A stretch of DNA of 64,000 nt from Mycteria americana (lineage: Eukaryota; Chordata; Aves; Ciconiiformes; Ciconiidae), in assembly GCF_035582795.1 (NCBI RefSeq), contig NC_134373.1, positions 9,597,501 to 9,661,500 of the forward strand. Reading direction: 5' to 3'. The stretch's first letter is position 1. Every line of letters begins with the position of its first letter. The notes below the pieces were generated by a model that was not told the origin of the DNA, made no database searches, and saw only the letters and a program-made list of their open reading frames with translations. Shown piece by piece: positions 41,741-53,848 of the stretch. The translations under genes and the position numbers were made by a program.

Positions 41741-44529
41741 AAGGGAAAAAATAGCCTTAAAGCCTTTGTGAGCTCTAGAGGAAAAGCAACCACAGCACTG
41801 GGCAGGCGGTATCTGCAGTCATGGAAACGACTGATAAAAACTTTCTCATCTTATCACTTCCCAGATAGGCCTTTGCTATAGGATGCAGACACGAAGGAGT
41901 CTCTAGGGTCCTTCTGCCCTACGTGGGAACGCTATCAACAATCCTGGCACAGTTTAAGAAATTGGTCGTCTTAGTCCCTGTGTAAGACTCGGTTGACTGA
42001 TGAGGCTGTAGGGAAGCACAAGGGCATGGGAATGGAGAGGGTGAGGAGAGCCTGGGACTTGGAAGGGGTAGTTCGTGGGGTGACTTACACCCGTGGCATG
42101 AAGTGGGACGGGTCCCCAGGCTGTCCACAGGGCTCCCCTGCATTTCATTTCACCCGAGTAAGTGCGAAGTGAATTGTTACCATATGCACATCTGGGCATA
42201 ACTCATACTTCTGGACCATGGGCTGTGACCGTGGTGATCCCATACTTCTCCATGGTATAGGGCTGAGCCAGGCACGGGTGTCCAGGCCCCCAGGTGATCT
42301 GGAGGCAGCAGTCTTAATGACCCTTACAACTTTTTTCTCTGTCCAGACTGGGATTTGGATCACCCCATGGTAGCCTAGTCACGCTGGTCACTATGGCATG
42401 AAGACCCAAGAGAGGACCAGACTTCAACTACTCACCAGCTGCATAGCTCATAAGCCTCAGGCTGCACCCTACAATACGCAAAAGGGCGTTTGGGAGAGTG
42501 GTGAAAAAGGCCCACGAAAAGGACCAGCGTGATGTGTTTGTGATGTATGTAGAGCATGGGAATTTTCTGCAAATATTGACTTGTATTCTTGGAGGAGCCC
42601 GCTTATGCGCAGGAACATTTCCAGGGCCACATCTCTCTGATGCCTCTATGCCACCACAATCAAACGCATAACCTGCTTGTCCCTTCCCAGATCCATATCC
42701 TGCCTGGCTATGGTATGTTTATTTTCTTCCATTTTTTGGTCTATCAAAATAGAAACGGTGGTAGCAAAAGGAAGCAGTAAGGCCTAAAACAAGCCTCTGT
42801 CAAAATGACCCTCGTGTCTCTCCAGTGTCTTTTATCTGGTTTGCACCCGTGGCCAGTAGGTGCAGGCCTGTGCCAAGGCAGGCGGGTTGGTCACGCAGGA
42901 CATATGGCTGTAGCAGTCCAGAGATGCTTCAGATCTTGGATATTTACCAGTTCCTTGAGTGGTTTCCCATGTACGTTGCAGAGCAGCAATGGCAAAATTA
43001 GACCACTGACAACAGAATACTTTCCTGTGTGACATATATATGAGAAGCTGGTTTGACACCAGCTGAGAAAGCCCCTGAGGGCCAGTGAGTCAGCAGCCAC
43101 CACCAGTGACTAAGCCCTTCCCGCAGGCTGTGGTCAGGCTGGTGGTGGAGCAGCACCGCATGCCTCCGGGACCGGCAGCGGGACCCACGGCGTGAACCAC
43201 AGGCGATGGATCCAGCCCCAGCAGGGAGAAAGTTCATTCGCTGCGCACCGGCAAAGCGTGCTGGCAAGGCGGGTACTGGAAGGGGGTTCATGCCTCTCTG
43301 CCTTTTTTTTTTTTTCTTCTTTTTAATATTCAAGAGACACTCTCTTTTTTTGGTGCGAGGTGGTCAATTTTTCATGAGGTGTAGATCTAATTAAAAATTA
43401 ACCACTGGCTTAAGTGCATAGCTATTACCTGAACGGATCAACATGGCCATTGCTCACTTCAGTGCTAGAATATAGCATCACATGTTGATTTTTCTCTAAT
43501 CTGTCTCTCGGAATAAAAAGTTTTTTGCACTTTTGATCTCCTCAGCACCCAAAACCAACACAGAGCAGAGGGAACCTGTCAGATACATCCTGTGTTTCAT
43601 GGCACTGTAATGCCAGTGCTGGTCTAAGGACAGGCAGCGCTTTGGGAAGGAAAGTGCCATCACAGAGGTAGGCTTCTCGTAAGAGAAGCATGTGTAAGAG
43701 GATACAGGACCAGGGCCCGATCCTTTGGACATCTCCATTCCTTCCCAAAGACTTGCAACCCACTGCTCGGTGGCAGATCTGCCTTGTGCCAGCTGGGATT
43801 CAGTGCCAGCAGCTTTACAACAGGGAGGCAGCTGGTGCCGGCACAAATGGCCCCTGCAGTCTCTCTCTCCTCCTAGCATCCTTCTCCGTAGGTTCCTCGC
43901 ATTCCTAGGTGCGATGCATCGTTCCTTTGCAGATTTTACAGCTCCAGTTTCTGAGTGGGAATATTTGAAAGGGAGTTTCTGGGCCTGAATCGCTGAGAAA
44001 GAAGTCTGTTTAGGAGGAGATGAGGACTGACTTTTTGTATCTCTTTTCCCTGCCTTTTCCTACTAGGAAAATGCTCTTTACACTTATAATGAGGGGAGTT
44101 TCCCACCTAGCTGCCTTTGCTTTCAGCTTGGATGTTCTTTCATCATCTCCTTGCTGGCAGACACAGCCTCTGGCTAGGGAGAAACTGCTGTTTCTCCAGC
44201 CCCTCTGAAATTCCTCCTCACCTCTCAGAATGCCAAACATAGCTGATACGCCAGGCTTGCAGGCTTGATTGCAAGGTGCTAATCAAGCATTTTGTCCTCG
44301 GGCATGAGAAAAGGCCCTGGATTATGAAATCTGCAACGATTCCGCTGCCGAACCTTGTGGATTCTCCCTTCGTTGCTGTGACCCTCGGGTGGGAGATGCC
44401 CTCCCTGGCAGGGGCCAGGAGAGCGTGGCGAGCCTTCGCGAGGGCTTTCCAGGCAGTGCATTCGCTCTCTGTAGCCCCCTCCTCACTCTCTTCTAGGAGA
44501 ATCTGACTTTAGGCACTCTTGCTGCGTTT

Positions 44530-44740
44530 TCCCAACTCCAAAAATAGGCGGCTCTGTCTAATTACGCTTAACGCTTCTGGGTGCGTAATTGCAGGAGCCA
44601 GGTGAGAGCACACTGTTCTGCTTCCTCATCTCTTTTTATCCAGGACTTCATTAACGACAGCTGATTGTCCTGTCATCATTTTGCTTGCATGCGTGATTTA
44701 CAGTCTCTCTCATTGCAAATCAATCAACTTTTTCCTGGTC
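44530..44740. promoter_or_regulatory. Candidate conserved enhancer block
   Basis: A non-repetitive block with TCTAATTACGCTTAACG, GCGTAATTGC, ATTAACGACAGCTGATTG, TTGCATGCG and TCATTGCAAATCAATC. It combines homeodomain cores (TAATTA/TAATTG), an E-box (CAGCTG) and an octamer-like TGCAAAT. The clustering is suggestive; conservation is not tested. Confidence 0.3.
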
Positions 44741-45597
44741 CGTTCCAGCTTTCTTGCATTAACCAGGGAGAGATCCCGGTGCCTGGGCTGGGCTTCCCGA
44801 GGGAGACCTGGGGATAGGAGCAGCGTGTCCTGCAGGCTCCCTCTCCTCTGCCTACCCCCGAGACGTGCGCCCAACTGCATCGGCTGCAGCCGGGAGACTT
44901 GCTGAGCAAAGCACGGGGTGGGCAGCGGTTACGCTTGCTCCAGTGCCTGCCTCTTCTGCACGCCCCTGCGAGGCACCCCTCGCCACAGGGCCATCGCACG
45001 AGGCTTCGTTGTAGCCGTGAACCTCAGCTTTTCCTCTCGCGTCGGCCTCACGGGCCGTTTTACTTCTATGCTTCCTAACGCGGGGCTTGTGTGGGCACAC
45101 TGGCATTTCCAGCCCTCTGCCATACGTCTCAGAGGGAGGCTTCAGTTCCTCAAATCCTTGGATAAAGTCTTCTGGGGAAGTTTTGCTACGTGCTTTCCCA
45201 GACTCTACGAGGTGGCTACTGTCAGGGACAGGGAACGGCACTGGAAAGACCTCTCCTCTCACCCCGCCTGGTTGCTCTTGCATTGATCTTGTCCTGAAAA
45301 AAAAAAAAATCAGCTGCTGGGTGTTGTCATGGTGTTGCCTCCTGCTTCCCATTTCATTTTGCTCTGCGTGGGCAGATGTCACTTGTTTTCTTCTTTCGAA
45401 GGTGACTGCAGCCGGTGCTGTGATTCCCTGGTAATGCAGAAGGCCCTAAATGTTTCCATTTGCTAAGCCTAATGACTTATACCTGATGCAAATGCAATCC
45501 CCAGCAGCGCTGCACCAGTCTGGGAAACCGCATCTTATAGACGGCCTCTGCTTTTCTGCCTCTACCCTGCACAGAAACAAGTATTAAAGGTCTGAGC

Positions 45598-46025
45598 GTT
45601 TGACCGAAACCTGCCAGAAATTGCGTCGGCTCCCCTCCGCCCGCCCGAGCCCGCCGGTGCCGCTGCCTCCCGGGAGACCTGCACCCAGCACGGGCGCAGC
45701 GCAGGGGCTCTGCGGAGGTCGGATGCGCCCACCCGCTTCCAGCCGAGCACTTCTACCTCTGTGGAGCCTGCAGCCAGGCAAAAACGTTGCTGCCGCGGGA
45801 GATTTCAGCTCAGTTGCCTCCCCAGGGGCTCGGGAGCAGCTTTTCTCTAAATAGTTAGTGAAGAGCAGCTTCCCCGTGGAGGACATCCAGCTGTTGCGGG
45901 GCGGGCTGAGGGAGGACGCGTCCCCGGGCGGCAGCAGCAGCGGCAGCTAGCCAAGGCGGGGAAGGGGCTGTGACAGGGGTGAGAGCGGCGTCGAGGAAGG
46001 ATGCTCGTGGCCGTGTTCCACGCTG
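45598..46025. promoter_or_regulatory. Candidate CpG island
   Basis: I count about 38 CpGs over some 430 bases at roughly 65% G+C, with two densest parts: about 45,600-45,740 and 45,890-46,025. No identifiable first exon follows on either strand. It may be the promoter of an unannotated non-coding transcript or a distal regulatory island. A short (CAG)n-like run sits at about 45,930-45,945. Confidence 0.45.
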
Positions 46026-49000
46026 GGAGCCTGCGTTATCATTTATCATCAGTCTTTAAGAGCCTGCTCTAAACCCCTCCTCTGGGGAATCAAAGCCACT
46101 TCACAATTCACAGGGCTTGCCCTCTATAAGATTTATTTTTCTACCAAACTCTTGTAGGAAGGGGAAATCTAGGGCAGGTGGGTAGCTTTAGCAAGTTATC
46201 AACCTTCTGAACTGAAAGCGAGTTCATCTCTCTTTATCTCCTGTTCTACATCTCTGCAACTTCTCCAGTGACCTCTCTGACAGATCCCCAGGAAGCAAAA
46301 CAAACACTGGGTTTGGTCTGGTTTATTCTGCAGAACAACTACTTGCAAAATCAATGGTGGGTTGTTTTTCTTCTTCTCCTTTGCTGAAGCTAGAAATAGG
46401 TCAAGCAGCAAACCAGCACTTCTGAGGCAGCCGCGAGCGGCTGGTGTACGTAGGTGTATTTCAGAGGTGGCCTCTCTCTGGGGTTAACGTTCTCCTGCCT
46501 AAAATCCCCGCGGCTTCCTTCTGCTAGAAGAAGGAGGAAGTGAACTGTTTGCAGCAGAGAAATGAAACCACTTAGATTTCCTTGAACCAAGAGGGGAGGT
46601 TTTTCAATAGAAAATCTATCTAGTAAACCCTCCTACGACGCACTGCGCCCATGACGCCCCGCTTTGCTTTTTCACGTCTGACGTCTGGGCTTGGGAGCCT
46701 CAGCCCTTCACCGAGACCCTCTCTCGTTAGCATGGTTCCTTGCCTGTGGTTAGGCTGCGTAAGGCAGAAAACCTTCCTAATGGAAGTGAATGAGAGCGCC
46801 TTGCGTTGTATGAAGCTATTTCGGATCGCGTATGGAGTTGTCAGGTCCATTCTAAGTCACACAAAAGTTAATTTGGTCACAGCGAGAGAGCAGTATTCAC
46901 AGTATTTTAGGCCCCGCTTTTCCTGTTCTGTAAGGTTGTCCCACGTAATTTCCCTCAGAAAATCCCAGCCCCGGTGACTGGCTTTATTTTCTGCAGCTCT
47001 TCCAGATCTTTGCTTGTCTCTTCTGAATGTTTGGCAGCATTTTCAGTGACACAGGCTGTAACAAACTGCTGCAAGGGCTCTCACAAACAGTCGCTGCCTT
47101 GGAAAAAACTGGGGTCTTTGTTTTCTCGTGTGCCACGTGCCCCTCTGAGTGTGAAATCGACCCTTCAGAACACACGCTCAGGGCACGAGGGTGGGAGCCC
47201 ACAGATCACTTAGTATTGCTCTGAACTGTTAGGGCAGCAGAGGAATAGTAATTAGACACATGCGATGTTCTATTTCCTATCTATACTGTCGTTTTTAATA
47301 TCAAACTGGCTTGCTTGAAAGGCTTAGTTCTTGGAGCTGAAACCTGGGAGACACTGGGCAGCTGCCACTGACGTGCATGGGCTGAGAACTGCCGAAATGT
47401 TCCTCTCTGTTTTCTACGAGCGGTCAAGTCAAACAGCAGAAGTAATTTGTGGGCTTTTTCCAGCCAAGGTCATAGGAAGGAATTTTAAAAAAGCAAACAA
47501 ACCATCAGCCTGTTTTGGAAAATGCAAATGAGAAACCTGCTTTATCGCAGCATCTGAATGGCAGCCGCTGGCAGAGGAAAGCAAAGCAAGCCAGAGATGG
47601 GAAACGACCTTCCAGCTCTCACCCTTCGCACGTGGCTCTGCGCCGCTGGGGACTATTCGCTAGCGTAGCCGCTGCGACAAGTCCGGCAGGGTCCGTCCTT
47701 TGTCAGCTTCCTCACCGGGTCCTCGGAAGAGATCAGAACAGCCCCGCTCAGGTGCCACCTATTGCGCTCATGTTTGCTTTCTCTCCTTCCACCTAAAGGT
47801 CTCTTTCAACTCCGCCTGTGTTGGTTGCTGCAGCCTCTTTCCCTCTTGCATCCTAGTACGCACAAAATCTGCCTCCAAGCCAGAGAATACACAGCTAGCT
47901 TGAGCCTTCTCCAGTGTGACTTTCTCACGTCTCCTCTCTTTGAATTCCTGCACGACCAAGGTTATGCTTCTTTTCAATTTCAAGGTCTTTCATGAGCCTA
48001 CTCATCTTTGGGTTTTGCTCCGACGTGCTCTCCCATGATCCGACATTGTCTCTCATATTCCTACACATTATCTGATTTTGTTTAGTTTTTTTTCTCCCCT
48101 TCCCATTGTACCTGCTGCACTATTCTGTCCTTCAGATACTTCGGTAGCAGTCTCTTACAACCTCCATCATCTGGAAGTGTCTCTAGCCATCCTCAGATAG
48201 GGCTGCTGATGGTATCGTCAACGCTTTCAGAGATTTGGAGCCAGTCCAGCATTAAACTAGAAGCTAGTCTGGGTAAAATAAAAATGGACTTGCATTTTTG
48301 CAAGCCGAGCTAACATACGGACTCATGGAACCGTGTTTAACTCTGGAACCTTGGGAAAAAACATGCTCTACCTGAGAGCAGAAGGTACTGGAAGCCTTGT
48401 GATGGAGCATCTTCAAAACTAATTTGATTTATACACAGGTCTGACATTTATCCAGGTCGAACTGTCTGTGATGCTTTTGGAATTCACTGATCAAATTCAG
48501 TCTCGGAGAGAAGCTCACTTCTTAGCACCACTCACGTTTGGTATGGTCACTGTAATATCACTTTCTTTTTATGGAACCCGTAGGCCGACTTTGTATAGTA
48601 TATGCAAAGAAAAAAGCTTTTATCCACTCTTGTTGTTAATGATGGTTATTAGGGCAGGCACAAGGAACAGGCAACCAAGACCGAGATCCTGTTGTGACGC
48701 ACAGTGTGTGAACACGGAGCGTTGCACTGGCCCTGCTTTATATTACAGTCTAATTACAGCCTGTCACAGTCAACAAACCATTTTTTCCATAATGGAAACC
48801 ACACATACTGTGTATTATACAGTATGCTAAAAGATATTGTGAGAGCGGGAGAAAAAAGCCCCTGACTTTTCATTTACGATGAATTTTCGTTGGTATGTAT
48901 AATTTATCTATTCAGTAAAGGGTAGTTATTCCCATATTGACCCACAGGATTTTAATAAAGGTTAACTGCGGACTGACAACCTTCTTCAAACTCCTACTTA

Positions 49001-52000
49001 CAAAGTAACAGATGTTAGGCTATCATGAATAATGTTCTGTGAACAGGGTGGGGTTTTTTTTAGAAATGAGAGATTTATTTTTTTTAAAAAAGAAATGGGT
49101 TAATTTGCACCATTTTCCCTACCTCTGTTATGTGTATTTCGGAGGCACAGGCCAGCACAAGGCATCGGGGCACGAAGGGACAACCGTAAGGCAGCAGGTT
49201 ACTGCAACTCCACGGCTTACCGCACACCAGCTGGGCAAAACAGGCCGTGTGGACCTCCTTAGCCCATCCCAGCGGTGAAGGAGAGCCCCTTCACTTAAAT
49301 AATTGTTAGGATTTGGATGATAAAAGGCCTTGCCCTGCCCAGCCTCAGCGTCTCGACGGTGTGCGATCTCCTGCTTCGCTGTGCCCCCAGCGCAGTACTG
49401 AGCACCAGCGTGCTGGGGGCCCCGGTTCCTCGGTTGAGGACTGCAAAAATAACCCTGCAAACAAAGCCTGGGAAGGTGCGGGGGGGCAAGACACACGTCG
49501 TGTTGTTTTGTCCCTGGGCTTTCCTCTGGAAACTGCCATATGAAGGGTTTTGCTCCTGTTTGTTGTTGCTGATTTGATATTTGTATCAGCTCTGTGGTTT
49601 TGCCCTTTATATCCTGGTATTCTGGGGGGGGAACAACAAAAGATGCTGTTTGTTTGTGAGCCTGAAGTACAAGGAAGGAGTCTGACGAGAAGGCTTTGAT
49701 AGCGGTGGAGTGGCTGGGGATAGAAGGAGGGGAATGGGCAAATATTAGGAAGGAGAGCATAGATGAGCACGGGGATGCTCTGAAATGCCAAGATTTTGTG
49801 AGCATTTGTAGTTTGTTTGTTAACTAAATTAAGTCACTCTGAAGCGCAAACACTCGGGCAAAATCAGCTCAGCAAAGGAGTCTCCACGTAACAGCGGCTT
49901 TCAGCAAAAGCAAAACAACAAAAAACCCTGGGAGACCCGGACCTCGTGTTCATCCTTCTTGTAGCATCTGCAGCATCAGGAGACTTGCTTGTAACTTGAT
50001 GCACCAAAGAGATTTGTGCTACAGCTCCCTTTCTCGGCCTGTGCTGCGAGGCAAGCAGGTCAGCTATCAACTCGCTCTCCCCTTGGGACCTCATCCCTCT
50101 GAAGTCAAGGGGAGTCTTTGCATTACCACCAGCTTCACAGACTTTGGAGCAGGCTCTGAAGCTTGTCTTCAGCCAGCTGAACCTATCCAGGTTCTAAAGC
50201 ACAGTATTTGTGATCGGTTTCTTGTTTCCCGAGGCTGTGAACGGTCTTATGTGAAAGAGGGAGCTCAGGGACTTGAGTCTGAGTCTGCTCCCTGAAGTCC
50301 GCGGGGGCTAAGAAGAGAGCGGGGCTGCAGAAACGGCAGTGGTGGCTGCGGACATACCCGCCTGCCCCTAACCCTGTGCTAGCCCCCTGCGGGGACCGGG
50401 CAAATGAGGTCTTGTGAAGCCCCTCACCCGAGCCCCTGCTAAGTGGCTTCAGCAGCAGTAGGCAGGAGCTTATCAGCATCGTCTCCTCGGCTGTCACCCA
50501 CCAGAAAAGGAGAGGGCAAGGTGCCACCGTGAGAAGGCTGTGGGGCTGGCGCGGGCGACAGGCGGAAGGCAGCGTGAAGGTGCGTGTGCGGTGCTCTGCT
50601 CCATCCCCGCAAACCCCGCGTACCGCGCTGGTCCCAGGGGAGCGCTTCCTCCTCTCCCTGCCGAGGAAATGATGTTAGCTTCTTACCTGCGCCCGAGTTG
50701 GCTTTTAATTCACGTCTCACCGAGGAGAAAAGGGGAAGCTGAGGTACCACTTCTAAGCACTGGCGGCTGCTGCTTTTTGTAAAATTACTCTTAAGGCAGT
50801 AATCATTTTATACAGAGCTAAATCTAGCTGAGCAACATGAAAAGGGAGACAGTATTAAAGGCAAAAGCACAACCTCTGCAGAAAACAAAGACGCAAAAGA
50901 CAGACGCAATGGCTGTTCCAGACCAGCATCCTTCCCCTCTGACCCTAGTCAGTCAAGAAGCACAGGCTGTTCTCTGCAAATAACCAAGTAAAGCCAAACC
51001 CATTGAGAACGTTACATGAACGTGACCATGTAGTAAGAATGATTTCATCTTTTTGCATGGGTAGTGTGAAATGGCAGCTGGTGAGTGTGCAGCTCTCACA
51101 ACCATAGCACTCAGCTACTGGTTGATGGATTAGGTGCTAATTACTCTTCCACTGAGGCAAAAAAGGAGATGATTGTTCTAGGTGGCCTTTAAAAGGAATG
51201 GCAGGGCTGTTAGGAAGCTAATAGTCATCGCTGTAAGTCACATCTGATTCAGCTGCAGTATCACTTGGAAGGAATGCTGGAGAACAGCCTCTCCGAGGAA
51301 AGCTCGGAGGTTGGAAAGAGCCACCGCGGGAGCTGGAAGTCACTCGCTTCAGCAGGGCCACGTTTTTGCTCCGGGCAGATTTTAGTAAGGAAGGTGTTGC
51401 GAAGGAGGCCCCTGGCCGAGGCTGGTGGGGCTGCTCCTCGGCATGCACAACCACCACAGACTGAAGGTACCGAAGACCTTGCTCGGTTGCAGCCACCTCC
51501 GCGTACCGCTCCAGGGAGCCATACCAGTAGGAGAGTTACACGGGGATAAAGCAGAACTGAATAGACACGTACAAACAGACACAGTGCGGAGCGGAGACCA
51601 CAGGCATACACTGCAACGCAGCTGTGCACGAGCGGAGCCTGAGTTGAGACGAGCGGTCCTCAGGCACGGCACGGCTGTCCCGGGCGCTCGGACCAGAGCG
51701 CTGGCTGCGCCTCTTGGCTGCTGCCCCTCGGGTGAGATGCACGCTGCTAGCAGGCATGCTGGCACTGAAGCAGGTCCACGCTGAGCCCCCACCGTGGCCT
51801 CCTGGCTTTCAGGATCTGGTTCTGCTGCCTGGCAGACTCCCCGTGAGCTCCGTGCTTGCCCTGGGTAACGCGAGGAGGGAAACGGCCGCCCCAAACCCCA
51901 GCCTAGCTGCCTGAAAGCCACCGGTCTTGTTCCACCAGACGCTTGCGTTTCCATTGCTGCGTACGTGAGCCAGCTCAGCCTCTCTGGGCGGCTGAGCCCT

Positions 52001-53279
52001 GCTCCTGGCCAGCCCTGGCCAGCTCCTGGCCCCTGGCGTCCACCACGACCTCACCCCAGGTTTTGGTGGCACCAAGACCTTACTCACCCTGCAGCTTCTG
52101 GTTTTTGCAGGTCGCTCTGGTGCCTGCTCTCCATGTCCTGGTGTCGGGCAGATAAGACGTGTTCAGTGTGCTCAGCCCTAGTTTAATGCTTTCCTTGTAG
52201 CTGCGTGGTGAGTGCATTTGCCTCGGTGCGTTTACATCAGTGGTACGGCTGTTCTGGAAATGGCTACTGTGTTTGCTGTTGGATGTAAAATATGAGAGCT
52301 ACTGGCCCAAAAAGCTTGATGGGAAGAAAAACGATTGGTCTTCATTGAATTCAAAGAGGTCCCTTTCCCCTTGTTCCGATTCCCCCTTTTTGTGCTTTAC
52401 AGTTGCTGTAATATTTGTGTTATTGTAGATACATGTGAAAGTACAGTATTTTGGCACAGTTCACGCAGGAAGATTAATCGGTCACGGGAAGGCTGGGGCA
52501 CGCGCGGCAGCCGGTGAGGACCTTTGTGTGCATCCCCTCTGGGTCAGCGTCCCTAGATGGAACCGGCTCCTGATGGCCAAGTCCCTTCTCCCCTGCCCAG
52601 GATCAGGCTGCCAGGAGAGGGCAGGCGCCCCGAGCCCGGCCCTGCGCAGGCAGCTGCCTGCAGCCCGCTGGAAAGGGAGAAACCCTTCACACCCGGGCAA
52701 GAAACGTAAACCCACCAAATAAAAGCAGAAAAGCATAATATCAAGTGACCTTGCAGCACGTCTAGCGCCTGCTCGTTGAAATTACAGAAGCAGAAAAGTA
52801 ATGCAAATTTGCCACGTTTCCAGGCGCGGACATGGACTAACAACCGATATCCAGACACCTGCCATGCTTAGGGATTCTTAAAAAATGAATCCAGCGTCAC
52901 AGCTTGAGCCTCTCTCTAATTGTTTCTAAGTGACATGTCTCTGCTCGCTCCTGGAGCTGACCTGCAGGCTTTCTAGCGTGCGCAGGCATCCAAAGAAGAC
53001 TGATGAAGAAAATCAGGTGGAGATTTTCTTCTCTGACTTCTCGGAGCAACACAGGCAGGTGAGCCGGTGCTTTTCGCAGGTGGCCGAGCAGCCTGTGGCA
53101 GTCGGGTTCTGCAGCCCTGGTATTGCTTCCTAAAATCAGTAGCGGTTTCCTTCACGCTTTCTCTTGCCGAGCGGCAGCCTGCCAGGTAGTTTGCTGCGGC
53201 AGAGGGGAGATCTGGTCAAGGGCTTGTGAGTCTTTCGCATCCCTGCTAGAGTTAAGGGCGTGTGGGGCAGAAGGCTCAG
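46026..53279. other. Intergenic, no gene recognised
   Basis: No exon, RNA gene or transposon end recognised. A small inverted repeat (ATACTGT / ACAGTAT) lies at 48,805-48,825. The GC-rich frames at 49.1-49.8 kb (225 codons, minus) and 51.4-51.95 kb (190 codons, minus) have no domain and overlap frames on the other strand. Imprecise copies of a ctcctggccagc motif lie near 51,995-52,030. Confidence 0.55.
53275..53279. repeat. Target-site duplication, left copy
   Basis: ctcag directly before the LTR. The identical five bases follow its 3' end at 53,844-53,848. Confidence 0.85.
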
Positions 53280-53843
53280 TGTCCTGCTTTCAGCTGGGAT
53301 AGAGTTAATTGTCTTCCTAGTAGCTGGTACAGTGCTGTGGTTTGGATTTAGGATGAGAATACTGTTGATAACACACGGATGGTGTAGTTGTTGCTAAGCA
53401 GTGCTTACACCAGTCAAGGACTTTTCAGCTTCCCAGGCTCTGCCGGGTGCACAAGAAGCTGGAGGGGGCACAGCCCAACTGCCCAAAGGGCTATTCCATA
53501 CCATGTGGCGTCATGCACCGTATAGAAACTGGGGGAGTTGGTCTGGGGGCAGCGATCGCTGCTCGGGGACGGGCTGGGCATCGGTCGGTGGGTGGCGAGC
53601 GGTTGCATCACTTGGGTTTTGTTTTTCCCTGGGTTTTGTTCCTCTCTCTTCCTCTCTTATTTTTCTTTTCACTACAGTTTATTATTTTTATTTTATTTTA
53701 TTTCATTTATTAAACTGTTCTTACCTCAACCCCCAAGTTTTCTTCCTTTTGCCTTTCCGATTCTCTCCCCCATCCCACCGGGGGGGGAAGGTGAGCGAGC
53801 GGCTGGGTGGGACTTAGTTGCCGACTGAAGCTGAACCACGACA
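53280..53843 (+). mobile_element. Solo LTR of an avian endogenous retrovirus
   Basis: The 564-bp element begins TGTCCTGCTTTCAGCTGGG and ends CCACGACA, so it has the TG…CA termini of an LTR. It is bounded by a perfect 5-bp duplication, ctcag. Internal landmarks in order: a TATA-like TATAGAAA at about 53,521, a T-rich stretch, ATTAAA at 53,709-53,714 as a likely poly(A) signal, then a G run. No gag, pol or env, primer-binding site or second LTR is next to it. The internal provirus was therefore lost, as happens by recombination between the two LTRs. I recall near-identical LTRs being common in Neoaves, which supports the host assignment. The family class (ERVL- or ERVK-like) is not settled. Confidence 0.92.
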
Positions 53844-53848
53844 CTCAG
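53844..53848. repeat. Target-site duplication, right copy
   Basis: ctcag directly after the LTR, identical to the copy at 53,275-53,279. Five bases fits integration by a retroviral integrase. Confidence 0.85.

Larger units (their letters stand above)
40589..45597. other. Intergenic, no gene recognised
   Basis: Composition alternates between GC-rich (40.7-41.0 kb, 44.7-45.3 kb) and AT-rich. A T run with a short C interruption lies at 43,302-43,325, and an A run at 45,297-45,310. Two AT-rich blocks with regulatory texture are listed separately. The longest frame (44,852-45,382, minus, 176 codons) has no domain and spans an A/T run, so I treat it as chance. Confidence 0.55.

Noticed and set aside
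44852..45382. 176-codon minus-strand frame
   Set aside because: It includes a poly-Phe run from an A/T tract and no recognisable domain.
49128..49805. 225-codon minus-strand frame
   Set aside because: No domain or known repeat match; overlapping frames in two other registers show it is chance openness.
51382..51954. 190-codon minus-strand frame
   Set aside because: GC-driven openness, with comparable frames on the opposite strand and no motif.
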